From NCBI GenBank assembly GCA_021399435.1, contig JAJTUP010000034.1, positions 434,001 to 498,000 of the forward strand: 64,000 nucleotides of DNA, read 5' to 3'. Of the stretch, positions 15,832-26,182 are shown piece after piece. The DNA comes from Diaporthe sp. PMI_573 (taxonomy: Eukaryota; Ascomycota; Sordariomycetes; Diaporthales; Diaporthaceae). Positions within the stretch are counted from its first letter, which is position 1; the number at the start of each line of letters is the position of its first letter. Below the pieces are notes generated by a model. The model made no database searches. It saw only the letters and a list, made by a program, of their open reading frames with translations, and was not told the origin of the DNA. The translations under genes were made by a program, and so were the position numbers.

Positions 15832-15838
15832 TATAAAA
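15832..15838 (+). promoter_or_regulatory. Candidate TATA box of the small cysteine-rich gene
   Basis: TATAAAA about 230 bp upstream of the ATG at 16068, followed by a CT-rich tract and a CACC/CAAA-rich leader. This is the arrangement typical of strongly expressed filamentous-fungal genes. Inference only; the transcription start is unknown. Confidence 0.45.
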
Positions 15839-16067
15839 AAACTGGTATAAGTCTCAGCCGGCCCTCGTCCTCACCTCCGTGCCTGGCCTCTGTCGACCTC
15901 TTTTCCCTTCACCATCGCCAGTCACCGACCCACCACCAAGAGTCACACATTTGCATCTAGATATTATATTGTGTATCAGTCACCTCGCACCACTCCGCCT
16001 TCCTGAGCTGCACACAGCACTACTCGCCCCGATCGGACTTTCACATTGAATCAGCCTCGTCACCAAA

Positions 16068-16262
16068 ATGTCCGTCCAGGAGAATACCGAGCTCGTCGTC
16101 CACTGCTGCTCGACCTGCTGCAAGGCAGCCGACTTCGGTATGTGCATTCTGGTCCACCAGGACGTCAACACCAGAATGACTCCCCGTTTGCTAACTCCCT
16201 GATAAGGTACCCACGACTACTGCTCCGGCAGCTCCTACTACTGCCCTCGGTGCCCCCATTAA
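16068..16262 (+). CDS. Tiny cysteine-rich protein (41 aa, two exons)
   Basis: Exons 16068..16137 and 16207..16262 flank a 69-bp intron with a GTATGT donor, a GCTAAC branch site and an AAG acceptor. The join is in phase and gives 41 residues ending CPRCPH. The start has a favourable context (CACCAAAATG). Seven cysteines lie at 13, 14, 17, 18, 29, 36 and 39, with His at 12, 26 and 41: two CxxC pairs (14/17 and 36/39) about 19 residues apart, as in a minimal zinc ribbon or a small metal-binding protein. There is no signal peptide, so it is probably cytosolic. A TATA box and CT-rich leader suggest strong expression. I cannot assign it to a named family; metallothionein-like metal buffering or zinc binding is inference. 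Without splicing the frame would run on and lose the second CxxC. Confidence 0.6.
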
Positions 16263-18780
16263 GGGATCGTGGCACCTGCGTCAATTTTGTTTTTCTTCTT
16301 CTTCTTCTTCTTCTTCTTCTCTCCTGCACTCTCGTCCCGCGCAAACCCTGGTCCTCATCCCGCCGTTCTGGGCGAGCCGCATCTCCCAGGGCCAGGGCAA
16401 AGCCTGCGCCTGCCTTAGTCCTGCAGCTGGCCACCACCTCCCCCTGAGCTGGACCAACCCGCCCCAGAAGATCTCCTCCGCCTCCTGGTCGGGCACCTCT
16501 GCGCTCGGTGCAACCATGCAACAATGCAACCCTCGACGAACAGACAACATCCTCCAATCCTCCTCCACCTCCCGGGCGCGCCCCCTCTCGCGCCCGCCCG
16601 GGGCCCCTGATGCGCCATCGCCGCTCATTGCTTGACTCCACCGCAGCAGGACCTCTGCTCTTCCTCTGCTCCTCTCCTGTCGTTGACAACAAACCTCGTA
16701 TCAGCCGTGCGAGAGGGCGTTCACCTTGCAAATTTCGCTTCGACATGCGCCTCACCGCCGCCCCTTTACCCCGGTCCCCGTGCTTCCCGAGATTTGAGAG
16801 GCTGGCGGTGCGGCGGCCTCTATCTGCCTGGCTGGCGTGCAAGGCTGCAGATGGGCTTGCAGATGGGCTGGCTGATGGGCTGCTCCTTTGGGAAGTCGGG
16901 CAGAGGGGGGGTGGGCGCACGGGTGTTGGGGATTTCGCCCACCAGCCCTGGCATCGCCCGACTTGTACGTGTTGCGGACGGACGCCAATGCAGGCCCCAG
17001 GAAGTGTCTGTGGTTTTTGCTTCTAGTCTACTGTATTGTGCATGCATGCAGCTGCAATATCCTGGGTGACAGACGCACACCCACAAACAGACCCCTTGCA
17101 CCACACCCACTGTCTCGGCAGGACTTGCTCGTTGGACCGTTCTTCATTTCTCGCGCTATCCCGCTGCTAGCCAGCGAGGCATCCTTACATTATACCCACA
17201 TCACCATCGCTTTGCGCGGGAGTTTATCTTTCTTTTCTCGGGAACCGACTGGCTCATGATTGGCCACGTCTAGTGATCTAGGTGTTTTTTTTTGGGGGGG
17301 GTGGACTGTTCATGGGATATATCGGCGTCTTGGGTGTACTCGGGAGGTTGGGATGCATATATGTATGTATGCAACATTAAAGCAACCAGCTTTTGCTACC
17401 ATCCTCATGATTGTGGATCAACTCAATTCCCGTGAAGCTTTGCCTGCGTGCTACGCACTATACCCCCCTCCTCTCTGCGGTCTTTACGGGGAAATGATCA
17501 GCAGCAATATCATGCCGTCAGATATGAGACCTTTGCTGGGGACTTTACGAACGGGAGACCTGCACAAGGGTAAAGCAAAAATGATAATTTGGGAACTGGC
17601 TGATGGTCGATGTCATGTCAGGCCATAACCCCCAAGCAATGATGACACGGCTGCGGAATCTGATACGTCTCTCCTCACACAAGTGCTGACTTACCACCAA
17701 ATGCTATGTAGCAGCCACCAGTCCCCCAGTGAGCTTGAGCTCCCCTCGGCAACGGCAAGGGGCCTGACTGGCCACCCGAAAGGAAGAAAAGTCCTCAGAT
17801 GTATTCGCCATGACCACCACATGTGCGTAGCCTGTTCCGCCTCTTCTGCACAACAAGGCACTTCCTCACCCGCCTTCGCCCTGCTCAACCTCCGCGACAG
17901 CAGGCTTGACCCCCACCCTGCGAATGCAAGGCTGGGCACGACCATTGCGACCAGCGCACCACGTCCGGGCCTTTCCTCATGAAGACACACCGGCAGCTCG
18001 GCCGTGCACGTGCATAGACTCGGTCGAATGGGCCCCTAGGACGTGAACGGCATTTCCAAAGGGCTCCATCCTCAACCCTCCCACCTCCCCTCCTTCTGCT
18101 GCGACCCCATGGTGCGGGAACTGTTGCCTGGGATGAACGGGGGCTGAGTTTATCCAGCAGGCCGGACCCACCACCGAAGCGGCCGGGCATGGCAGGTGGG
18201 AAAAGGGAGGGACTAGGCCAAGGGAGAAGCCGGCCCGCACGCTTGATAACCCCAGGCCGCCGGGCAGGGTAGCAGATATCATAAATGATAGAGCAGGCCT
18301 GGGCCGGCCAGCACAGTAGATAGGAAGTAGTCAGCACTAGGCAGGCTGCAGAGGATGAGCCCACGGGCAAGCTACCGATGGACTTGATCCTGTGACACGG
18401 GCGTCATGGCCTCCCGTCGTCGGTTGAGCGATTTCTTCCGTCCTGTGTACCCTTCCCGTGTGCACACGCCGCGGGTCATCCTCCCTTTTGGCCGGGACCA
18501 TCATGGTAACCATCAGCTTCAAACCCGAAGCAGCACCTGCCGTTCCCAATGGAGCAAGCTCCTTCGGGATAACCTTCCATGAAATGAACACACACGGGAC
18601 AATCTGACACGGGATGGCCCCTACCGAAATAACTGCTTCTTCACACGTGCGTGACAGATCACACTGCCCCGCGCAGTTTTGCTTCTGCAGGGCAGGACAG
18701 GCACACCGTGCATGGGAGAAGTGCTGGAGAAAAGATGGGGTATTATTGAATTAAAACGTGGTACAACGAGTGGGGTCCGG
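16263..18780. other. Gene-poor region
   Basis: 2.5 kb. Starts with a (TTC)n tract and contains long GC-rich open frames on both strands (for example 16165..16920 minus) that are compositional artefacts. It probably includes the 3' UTR of the small cysteine-rich gene and of EXO70. No further gene could be supported. Confidence 0.55.
16291..16322. repeat. TTC trinucleotide repeat
   Basis: About nine consecutive TTC triplets shortly after the stop of the cysteine-rich gene, probably in its 3' UTR. Confidence 0.88.
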
Positions 18781-20765
18781 CTAATAGAGTGTGTGGAAAA
18801 CTGCCGCGATGCTCGACTTGTCAAATTTGACATATTTTCCCTTGCCCTTGTCGACCTCGTGATATCGGTCCCAAAATCGGTTGTACAACGGCTCGACGGT
18901 CTGCTGGACCGCTTTTGCGAACATCCGGCGGACCTCGGGTTCCATGCTGTACTGCTTGTGCTTCGCGACCATGTCGTCAAAGCTGGCGTTGAAGGCCTGG
19001 AACTTGTCCTTGATCTTCTCGCGGTCTTTGGACGAGAGCCCCTTCATGATCGACGCCGAGTCCACAATACCCTGTCCAGACGTTGGCCGGTTCGCTCGAG
19101 AGGTATGAATCACATCCAAGAGATGGACCGATACGTCCTTGCATACGTCCATGTACGTCGCGTTAGCCTTCTTCCGCCAGGTGTCAATAACGCTTGGTAT
19201 CCTTTGCTGCAACATAGGCCCAAGGTCGGAGTCCCCAATCATGCGCTCAACAATGACAACATTGTTGGCCATGAAGACCCCGACGACTGGTTTTCGTCCG
19301 AAAAGAGCCCTGGCGCGCGAATCCAACGACGAGAAGAGTGTCTCAATGGTGTCCGCGCAATAATTAGCGAATATCTCCTTTCCATCAGCGCTGACGTCAA
19401 AAGACGCCAGGTTAGGTACGCTGTCGCCAGCATTCCTTGCTGCCGCCGCAGACTTCCAGCCCCCGTCGCCTAGCGATACCATAATCATCGACATGGGTCG
19501 CAGGAAATTCGCCATCGTTTGTAGCCTCTGCATGGTGTCCGACACAACGGGCACGGGAGCGCCATCCGTGGGCAGCATCTGCAGGCTGTTGATCTTCATC
19601 TGCAGGGCATCCAGCAGTTCAGCCAGTGACGACTTGGCCGTCTCCTTGACAGGCTTAAGCGCTGCTGCGAGCGATGCCTTCAGCTCGCCTGTTGTTGACT
19701 CCAGATTATTCGAAAGGTTCGACATGACCTCCACTACTTCGTACGCCAAGAAGCAGTCAGTATTGAGATGGCTTCTGATGTGGATGTTCAGCTCTCGCAA
19801 GGTCCGGGCAAGTTCGGCAAGGGGTGCCTGGCAGGTCGATTGAAACACAGGGCCCCAGTCCTCTCTTGTAAAGATGCGACATATTATCTCATACTCGGCC
19901 AGGAACAAGCCTTCCATTGCTTGCGCATACGTGCCGATCCCACTTGTTCCGGCGCGGTAGTTTGACGACGTGTCTTTCCTCTTGGCAGTATTCACACTTG
20001 CCGACGCCAGATTCAACAGCGTTGCCGTCAGGTATTGCCCGCGAACCTCGGCATATATCTTGGCTGACGGAGACTCCTGCATGACGCCGCTCTCCCGGTG
20101 AGCGCCGGCGATATACGAGTTCAACAGGCCCAGCCTCGTGTTCTTATCCTGCGACAGCACGGGGAACGGCTGCTGCTTGGTGATGTAGTGTAGTGGCTCG
20201 ATGGACCGTGGTGTCTCGCTTCGTAGCATCTTGTCGAAGTAAGCCTCGAGTTGCGTATTCCCGGACTTTATCAACCTCTGTAGGTCTGACGTCGTCTGCT
20301 GTGTGGAGCGTAGGTTCGAGGCTTTCATGTCGGCGAGGGCCTTGTTCAAGCGCTTGAGCGAGCTCAGGTAGCTGGAAAGGCCGGCCTTCTCCGGGCCCAT
20401 GCGGATGATCTGCTCTTCGTCATTCTTGCTGTCGGACTGTTGGCGCAGTCGGCCGATAGCTGCGAGCACGCCGTCGATGTCTGTAAATGAGGTGATGTGT
20501 CAGAGTGCAATGCGCCGATGGAGCGGAGTTGTGGGCCTCTTGCAACACATCACGTACTGTTGCAGAAGACCTGCAGCTGCTTTGTCTCTCCGTTGAGGGG
20601 GCCGACGGCCTCGTTAAGGCGCTTGCCCGTGCCCTGCACGCGAGTGAGCTGGGCCTCGATCTTCTTGGTCAGCTGGGCCCTCTTGTCGAGATGTGACTTG
20701 AGGACGTCGACCTCGGCGCGCGCCTCCTCCTCGGCAGCGAGCCGACTGGAGGGGGCGGAAACCAT
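18781..20765 (-). CDS. exo70: EXO70 subunit of the exocyst
   Basis: Exo70 tethers secretory vesicles to the plasma membrane as part of the eight-subunit exocyst and binds PI(4,5)P2 and Rho GTPases through its C-terminal domain. Two exons, 20558..20765 and 18781..20480, with a 77-bp intron; the join gives 635 residues, the usual length. The start is ATG 20765 (MVSAPSSRLAAEEE). An in-frame ATG 37 codons upstream (20876) is possible but its extension is not family-like. Residues 1-90 are the N-terminal coiled coil (EEEARAEVDVLKSHLDKRAQ); the rest is the helical-rod Exo70 domain. The C-terminus carries conserved KFQAFNASFDDMV and the basic stretch VDKGKGKYVKFDKSSI, expected to lie near the membrane-binding face. 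The aminotransferase gene lies 616 bp upstream in the same orientation. Confidence 0.95.
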
Positions 20766-21381
20766 GGCACTGCTGTTTGCGATTCCAGCGCCTTTCGCAG
20801 TACGAATGAGTATGAGAGTGAGAGTGAAGATCTCTCGAAAATGCTGTGATGGGACACGTGGGAAAGGGATGGCCAAACCATCAACTCGGCAATTTCACGA
20901 TGACATGGGGAGGAGGTCCACGGGGTGGGTTGAGATGGAGAGCGCGCCCAAGGGAGATGGGGCCCTGGGCCTGAAACGACCCAAACTCCGGCTGGCAGGC
21001 CCGCTAATGTCACAGCGAGCGGATGACGCACGTCAGGCAACGGGGCGGGGAGCACAGACAAATGTTGAATACAGCAGGGGTGCTTGGCTGATTCAGGGGG
21101 ATCAGGCTAGGTGCTGCGGGTGCACTGACCGAGGGGGACAGTTGGTAAATCGTCCCCTGCGGCAGGTATCTCTCACATGCCAATTGCATGCACTGAATTC
21201 GTTTTAACGGAGCATCTCAAGGGAGATTTACAGGTCCGCAGAGACAGGCCGAAGTCCGGTATGTTGATATAGATATGCTTCTACAGTGTCACAGTTTCGG
21301 CTCAGTCGCCTAGGAGTGGAATCTTTTTACATTTATTTCCTGATATATCGAGCCCAATGCTTTCCCATAGTCTCGTTACTG
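20766..21381. other. Intergenic spacer with EXO70 promoter
   Basis: 616 bp between the aminotransferase stop and the EXO70 start. Apart from the possible 37-codon EXO70 upstream extension, no coding signal is seen. Confidence 0.55.
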
Positions 21382-23289
21382 CTAGGCGACAGTGACGCCC
21401 CGTGAGGAAAAGTAGTCCTCCACAAGCCTCGAAACACCCAGAACAATGAACTCAATGTCCTCAGGTGTCACCGTGTACGGCGGAGCGATGATACTGCGGC
21501 AAGTTAGCACTTGATTTCGAAGCCCGGATCAAGGCTCTGCGTGGATAGTGGAGGGGCTGTGAGATCAGGGGAGCATTCTTGTACGCACATGTGGTCTCCG
21601 TTGACTCCATCCACGGTTCCGGCACCAGGGTATACCATCATGCAGTATGGTTCCGTCAATCCTAACTCGCTGATCTGCATGGATACGCCTTTCTTGGCCG
21701 GGAATGGCGTCTTGGTTTCTCTGTCCTGGACAAACTCGACCGCCCAGAATAGCCCGCGCCCTCGGATGTTGCCTACGTGTTTGTGGGCACCTAGGCGTGA
21801 CTGCAGTGACTTCCCGAGAAGGTCACCCATGGCACGAACGTTGGCAATGAGATTATTCTCTCGGATGATCCGCTGTACCGCAACAACCGCTGCACAACCC
21901 ACGACGTGAGCCTGGTATGTGTGGCCATGCACGAATGCTCTGCGATGGGGTTAACATGTGCTCATTTTCCACCCCGGAAAGATACTCACGCGGTGCCATT
22001 CTCAAGTGTGTCGACGATGTTCTTCTGGATGAGCACTCCAGCCACAGGTTGGTAACCACCACCAAGGCCCTTGCCGACTGTTTGGATATCCGGCACAATG
22101 CCCTCTTGTTGCCAAGCATGGTGCGATCCTGTGCGTCCCATACCGGACATGACCTCATCCAAGATGAGCAGAGCGCCGTACTTACGACAAACTTCCTTCA
22201 TGGCCTTGAAGTAGCCTGGAACAGCTGGGACACATCCCAAGGCCTGTGTCCAAAGGGTTAGCCAGCGGCACTTTCCACGTGCATGGAAAGCCAATCACTC
22301 ACAGCACCCACAACTGGTTCCGCAACAAATGCACAGACTGTCTCGGGGCCAACCCTCTGGAATTCTTGGTCAAGCTCCACGGCGAGTCTCTTGACATACG
22401 ACTCATCTGTCTCGCATTGCCCCTTACCGCGATACGCGTAGCAAGGCGAGACCTTGGAGACTGTATCCGTAAGCATGGGCTCAAACTTGGCTCGTCGGGC
22501 AACATGGCCACCCATTGCAAGAGACCCGAGAGTTGTCCCATGATATGACTGATGCCGAGAGATGAATCGAACTCTTGATGGCTCGGGAGTGTCCTTCTCC
22601 AGAAAGTACTGACGGGCCAGTTTCTATCGGAAGAACGGTTAGTCGTCCGACTCCTACGACGAGAAAGGGCATCTATCGTGGATTCCACCACTCGGCCCGG
22701 AGAGTCTCGTGAAATTGCATCAGATCGAAGCTTACCATTGCTGCTTCCATGGCTTCCGAACCTGTTGGACGTCAGCTCAGCTCTACCTCATGGATATATA
22801 TGGCACTGGCCTGAGCCCACAATGTACGCCCTCGTCATTTGTCCGTCTGTTGAGTCGATCATGGCCCGTCCAGCCTGCTCAACAATGGGTGTTGTGAAGA
22901 AGGTCGAGGCACAGTAACTCAACTTTTGGATCTGATCGACCATGGCCTGATTTACTGCAGCATTCCCATGCTAAGGCAGGTCAGCCGGGATACATGAACT
23001 CGGAAGATTTCTAGTGGGACAAGCCCTTCACGATGTAACAGCATCTCACTTGAGCATTCACGATATTGGTTAGACATACACCAACGCAAGCTACAGCTGC
23101 GCCGCCTGAGGCATCGAAAATCTTCCGTCCATCTTCCAGAATGAGATAGTGACCCTCGCCCCGCTCAATGTTGAGGAACTTGTGACGAAGGTGCCTGTGC
23201 AGCACCGCGGATTTCGGGGCGCCATTCTGCTTGACAACGCTGCCGGGCTCGAGGGCTCCATTAGAGTTGTCAAGCTGGAGTTGAGTCAT
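21382..23289 (-). CDS. Class III (PLP-dependent) aminotransferase
   Basis: Transfers an amino group, usually omega, to a keto acid using pyridoxal phosphate. Seven exons: 23050..23289, 22811..22970, 22736..22761, 22303..22623, 21990..22243, 21589..21939 and 21382..21493; all joins are in phase, giving 487 residues. Class III signatures: GSGSEAMEAAMKLARQY (PLP phosphate loop), SRHQSYHGTTLGSLAMGG, LILDEVMSGMGRTG (cofactor Asp near residue 278) and TVGKGLGGGYQPVAGVL with the probable Schiff-base Lys near 307. No clear targeting peptide. The substrate cannot be deduced: the sequence resembles fungal 'class III aminotransferase' proteins of catabolic or secondary metabolism rather than GABA or ornithine transaminase. 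The intron at 22762..22810 appears to be GC-AG (TCAG|GCCAGT ... CAACAG), which is what preserves the conserved GSGSEAM block. No partner genes of a pathway lie beside it. Confidence 0.93.
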
Positions 23290-26182
23290 AGTGTCAGGAT
23301 AGGAGCAATGAAGAGGGCGCTGTAGAATAGAACAGAGAGGAGAGCTTGGTGGGGGTGAATAACCAGCCGATTCTGTCGAGTTGACAGGCTCAAGACTACT
23401 TGGCTAGCCGGGGCCTAGTGGACGATTATATATATGTGTATGTCCTCAGAGCTCGGCCGGCAGGCAGACAGACATGCAAACAAGAGGCCCCTCGTCCTCT
23501 GTCATTGCTGGATATGTCGTATCCACGAGTTTAAGGATTCTTTCGATGCGACCCGTCCTCCGCAATCCGGACGTGGGTGGAAAGTCATTCGGGCACCTCG
23601 GTGGACTACCATTTGCCCAGGTACCTGCCAGGTAGCCTGATGTACGGTAGGTACACATGCTTGATCTTTGCCGCAAGCCGGAGGAATGACAATGGGCAAT
23701 ATTCGGACAAGCTATCGGTCTCAAGTGGCCGCTTGTGGTGCGGTTTTGTGGAGCGAACTTGGACTTGGGGTGGAAAGTCAATGTACAACCTCCGATTTGT
23801 CCTGTGCCCCTGACTCAGGACGCTAGTTCCTTTAGTACAGTACACGCCGGCCTTAGTACCGGCAGTGGTCCTTCGGATCGAGGAGACTCGGCACGAGGCT
23901 TGCTGACGGAGCCGACGGGATTCGGCACGAATGGCCACCCCCTGTAAATATCACACGAGCACTCGTTACCCAAGTTATGAAGTTGTGTTTATCGTCAACC
24001 TGATATGCAGACAAAGTTTGGGCCACACCAGGAACAGAGATCTGCCGCTTGCTGCAGCCAGCCGAGTCAAAATGCCTGTGCCTTGGGCTGGCTGCTTGCG
24101 TGGATCACTGCGATGCTGCTGCCGTGCTTGCGGGCGCAAGGCGCTCTTTACGGCCCCCGTGCCCTCGGCTTGCCGGTCTCGGGCCCTGCCCCGAGATGTA
24201 ACGCTCTTTGCCAAGCGGCGGCTCCCACTGGATGATCCTCGCCTACCTTTGCGTTCTGCAGTAGCCGCATACGTCGCAAAGATGGCGGTCTGCACGTCTG
24301 CCTCACCTTCCATTTGCGAACTAGCCTTGCACAACAATGACCATCAGTCAGCCCCCATTCTTCGTCTGATGGACACGACAGTGAACTGTAAAGGTCTTGG
24401 GGACGTGTAATCGATGTGTCATCATGCACAAGACGAGGGCCGAATTTCAAAGCCGGCCGACACTCGTGGACCTCCGCTGGAGCTCATACAGGCCTTGGCC
24501 AGTCGTTTTGACTATGCTGTGGTATCCTCTGCACTTCGTCTCAACGCGGCAACACGTTCGTCCATGTCAGGCATTTCTGACAAGGAGGGGTACTCGTAAT
24601 AGGCAACGGGTATGCAGGCTGCCCACCATCGTCGCCGGGTCAACAACTAAACACCAGAAAGGAACTTGTTCCCATGCCAGCAAGGCGAATAGCCGCTTGA
24701 TGAGATTAGCTCGAGATTTCGTGAGAGCTTTAGTACTTTGACCAGGCTGGGCGGGTGCTCCAGGCTTTGAAACTTGCTCATTAGCCACATTGCGCGTGGA
24801 TGGTTAATCCATCTTTGGGAGTTTATAAGTGGCCCAACGCTGCGGATCTCTCCGGCACCAAATAAGCGGTGGTGTTTGCCAGCACCCAGTGGACGACACA
24901 TAGCCCGTAATCCGAACCAATAACGCTGTGGATCCTGCTGCAGAACTATCTGCTGGTTTCGGCCAACTTCTGCAGACGGCCCATGTGTTGTCTCCTCATG
25001 CCAAAGAACGGCACTTTCGAGTAGCGAAGAGTTGTGGCAGATGCAACGCAGCTGTGCCGCACGTCCTGCAGACCAAAGTCGTTGCCAAAAGTCGCTACGG
25101 CGTCCCCCCACGGTTGAGTTCGACAACCGAAACGGGTACGGTTGCACAAAGTCTGGACTGTTGACTCTGCCTGTTGCGTCTCTGGACTCGCAGGAGCTGG
25201 TCGATCGGAGAAGATATGTCAGCCGAATCATAAGCGTCAACACAAGGATGCCGGGTTCACCCTCGACGGGCATGCTGAGTCCCATCGTACAGCAGAACAA
25301 CTCATTGTACGCTGCAGCTCGAGAAGAGGTCACGAGCTCTGTTCCTCGATATACATGCACCCGGCGGCCCGGCTTGTGCCTGCCAGTCAAATCTGCAGGT
25401 GACTGGAAGCAACCGTCGATATTTTTGTTGGCCAACTCTTTGTGGCTGAAATGTGTGCATGGCCCTGTCGTATCACACCAGTGCGGACCAGCAGGTATTA
25501 CCCAGGCCGGCCATTGGAACAACTCGCCTGAAGTGCAAGCTGAGGAAGGAAAATGACTGTTGCAGGTGATGCCCGTATAAACCGTGACGGACAGCTGGAG
25601 TCCGCCAAAATAGCCGGACTCGGGCTGCCCAGCCGATAGATGTGAACATGCCCTTGGCTACGTACGCGTTGCACAGCTCGGAAAGACTGTGAGCTCTTTC
25701 GCGGATCTGGCTGGCAATCACCTAATGAATGACAGCGGTCGATGTCCATGGTCAATGTCGCGTCAAACCAAGCTGGACGAACAGTCCGTCGAATCATGGG
25801 GAGGCGGAAAGCGGAAAAGCAGGAAACAGACCTGGGCCATGTGCAGTCTACTGTGTAGTCAGTGCTTGGTGCGGCATGTCGGCTGTGGGGTCTAGGAACG
25901 GGTTGGCTGTGATTGGTCAGCCTTCGCGGGAGGGATCCACCCAAGTAAACAATGGACAAACAAGCTCTGGCACACTCCGAACCCCCTTCACACGATGCAA
26001 TGTCGCGTATACCGTCATTCATCACACACGTCGTGACAACGACTCGGACCTCGCTCTAACGCCCTAGCTTTCTCTCTCCCCACCGGGCTCAAATATGCTT
26101 GCCTTACCCTGACAGCCTCGCCACCCATTATACCAATTTTGCATTGCGACACACGTTACACGTCTCGAGCCTGCGCGACATC
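23290..26182. other. 2.9-kb divergent intergenic region
   Basis: Lies between the aminotransferase and INCENP starts. Frames such as 24647..25522 (minus, 291 codons) show no family motifs, no plausible splice-linked neighbours and Cys/Trp/Arg-rich random composition. Nothing recognisable was found. Confidence 0.5.

Larger units (their letters stand above)
11395..16067. other. 4.7-kb gene-poor region rich in simple repeats
   Basis: No recognisable protein. The longest frames (188 codons at 12014..12580 minus; 369 codons at 14720..15829 minus) are random or low-complexity. Between 14.6 and 15.5 kb lie several microsatellites, listed separately. The last 240 bp carry a TATA box and pyrimidine-rich leader for the small cysteine-rich gene at 16068. 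Confidence 0.55.

Noticed and set aside
16165..16920. 251-codon minus-strand frame near the cysteine-rich gene
   Set aside because: GC-skew artefact with Arg/Gly low complexity; includes the TTC repeat read as poly-Arg.
20766..20876. Upstream ATG (20876) as the EXO70 start
   Set aside because: The 37-residue extension is hydrophobic and unlike Exo70 N-termini; ATG 20765 fits the family.
18781..23289. Secondary-metabolite cluster around the aminotransferase
   Set aside because: Neighbours are EXO70 and INCENP, both housekeeping; no synthase, transporter or regulator present.
24647..25522. 291-codon open frame on the minus strand
   Set aside because: Random-looking, Cys/Trp/Arg-rich sequence without motifs; overlapping frames on the other strand are just as long.
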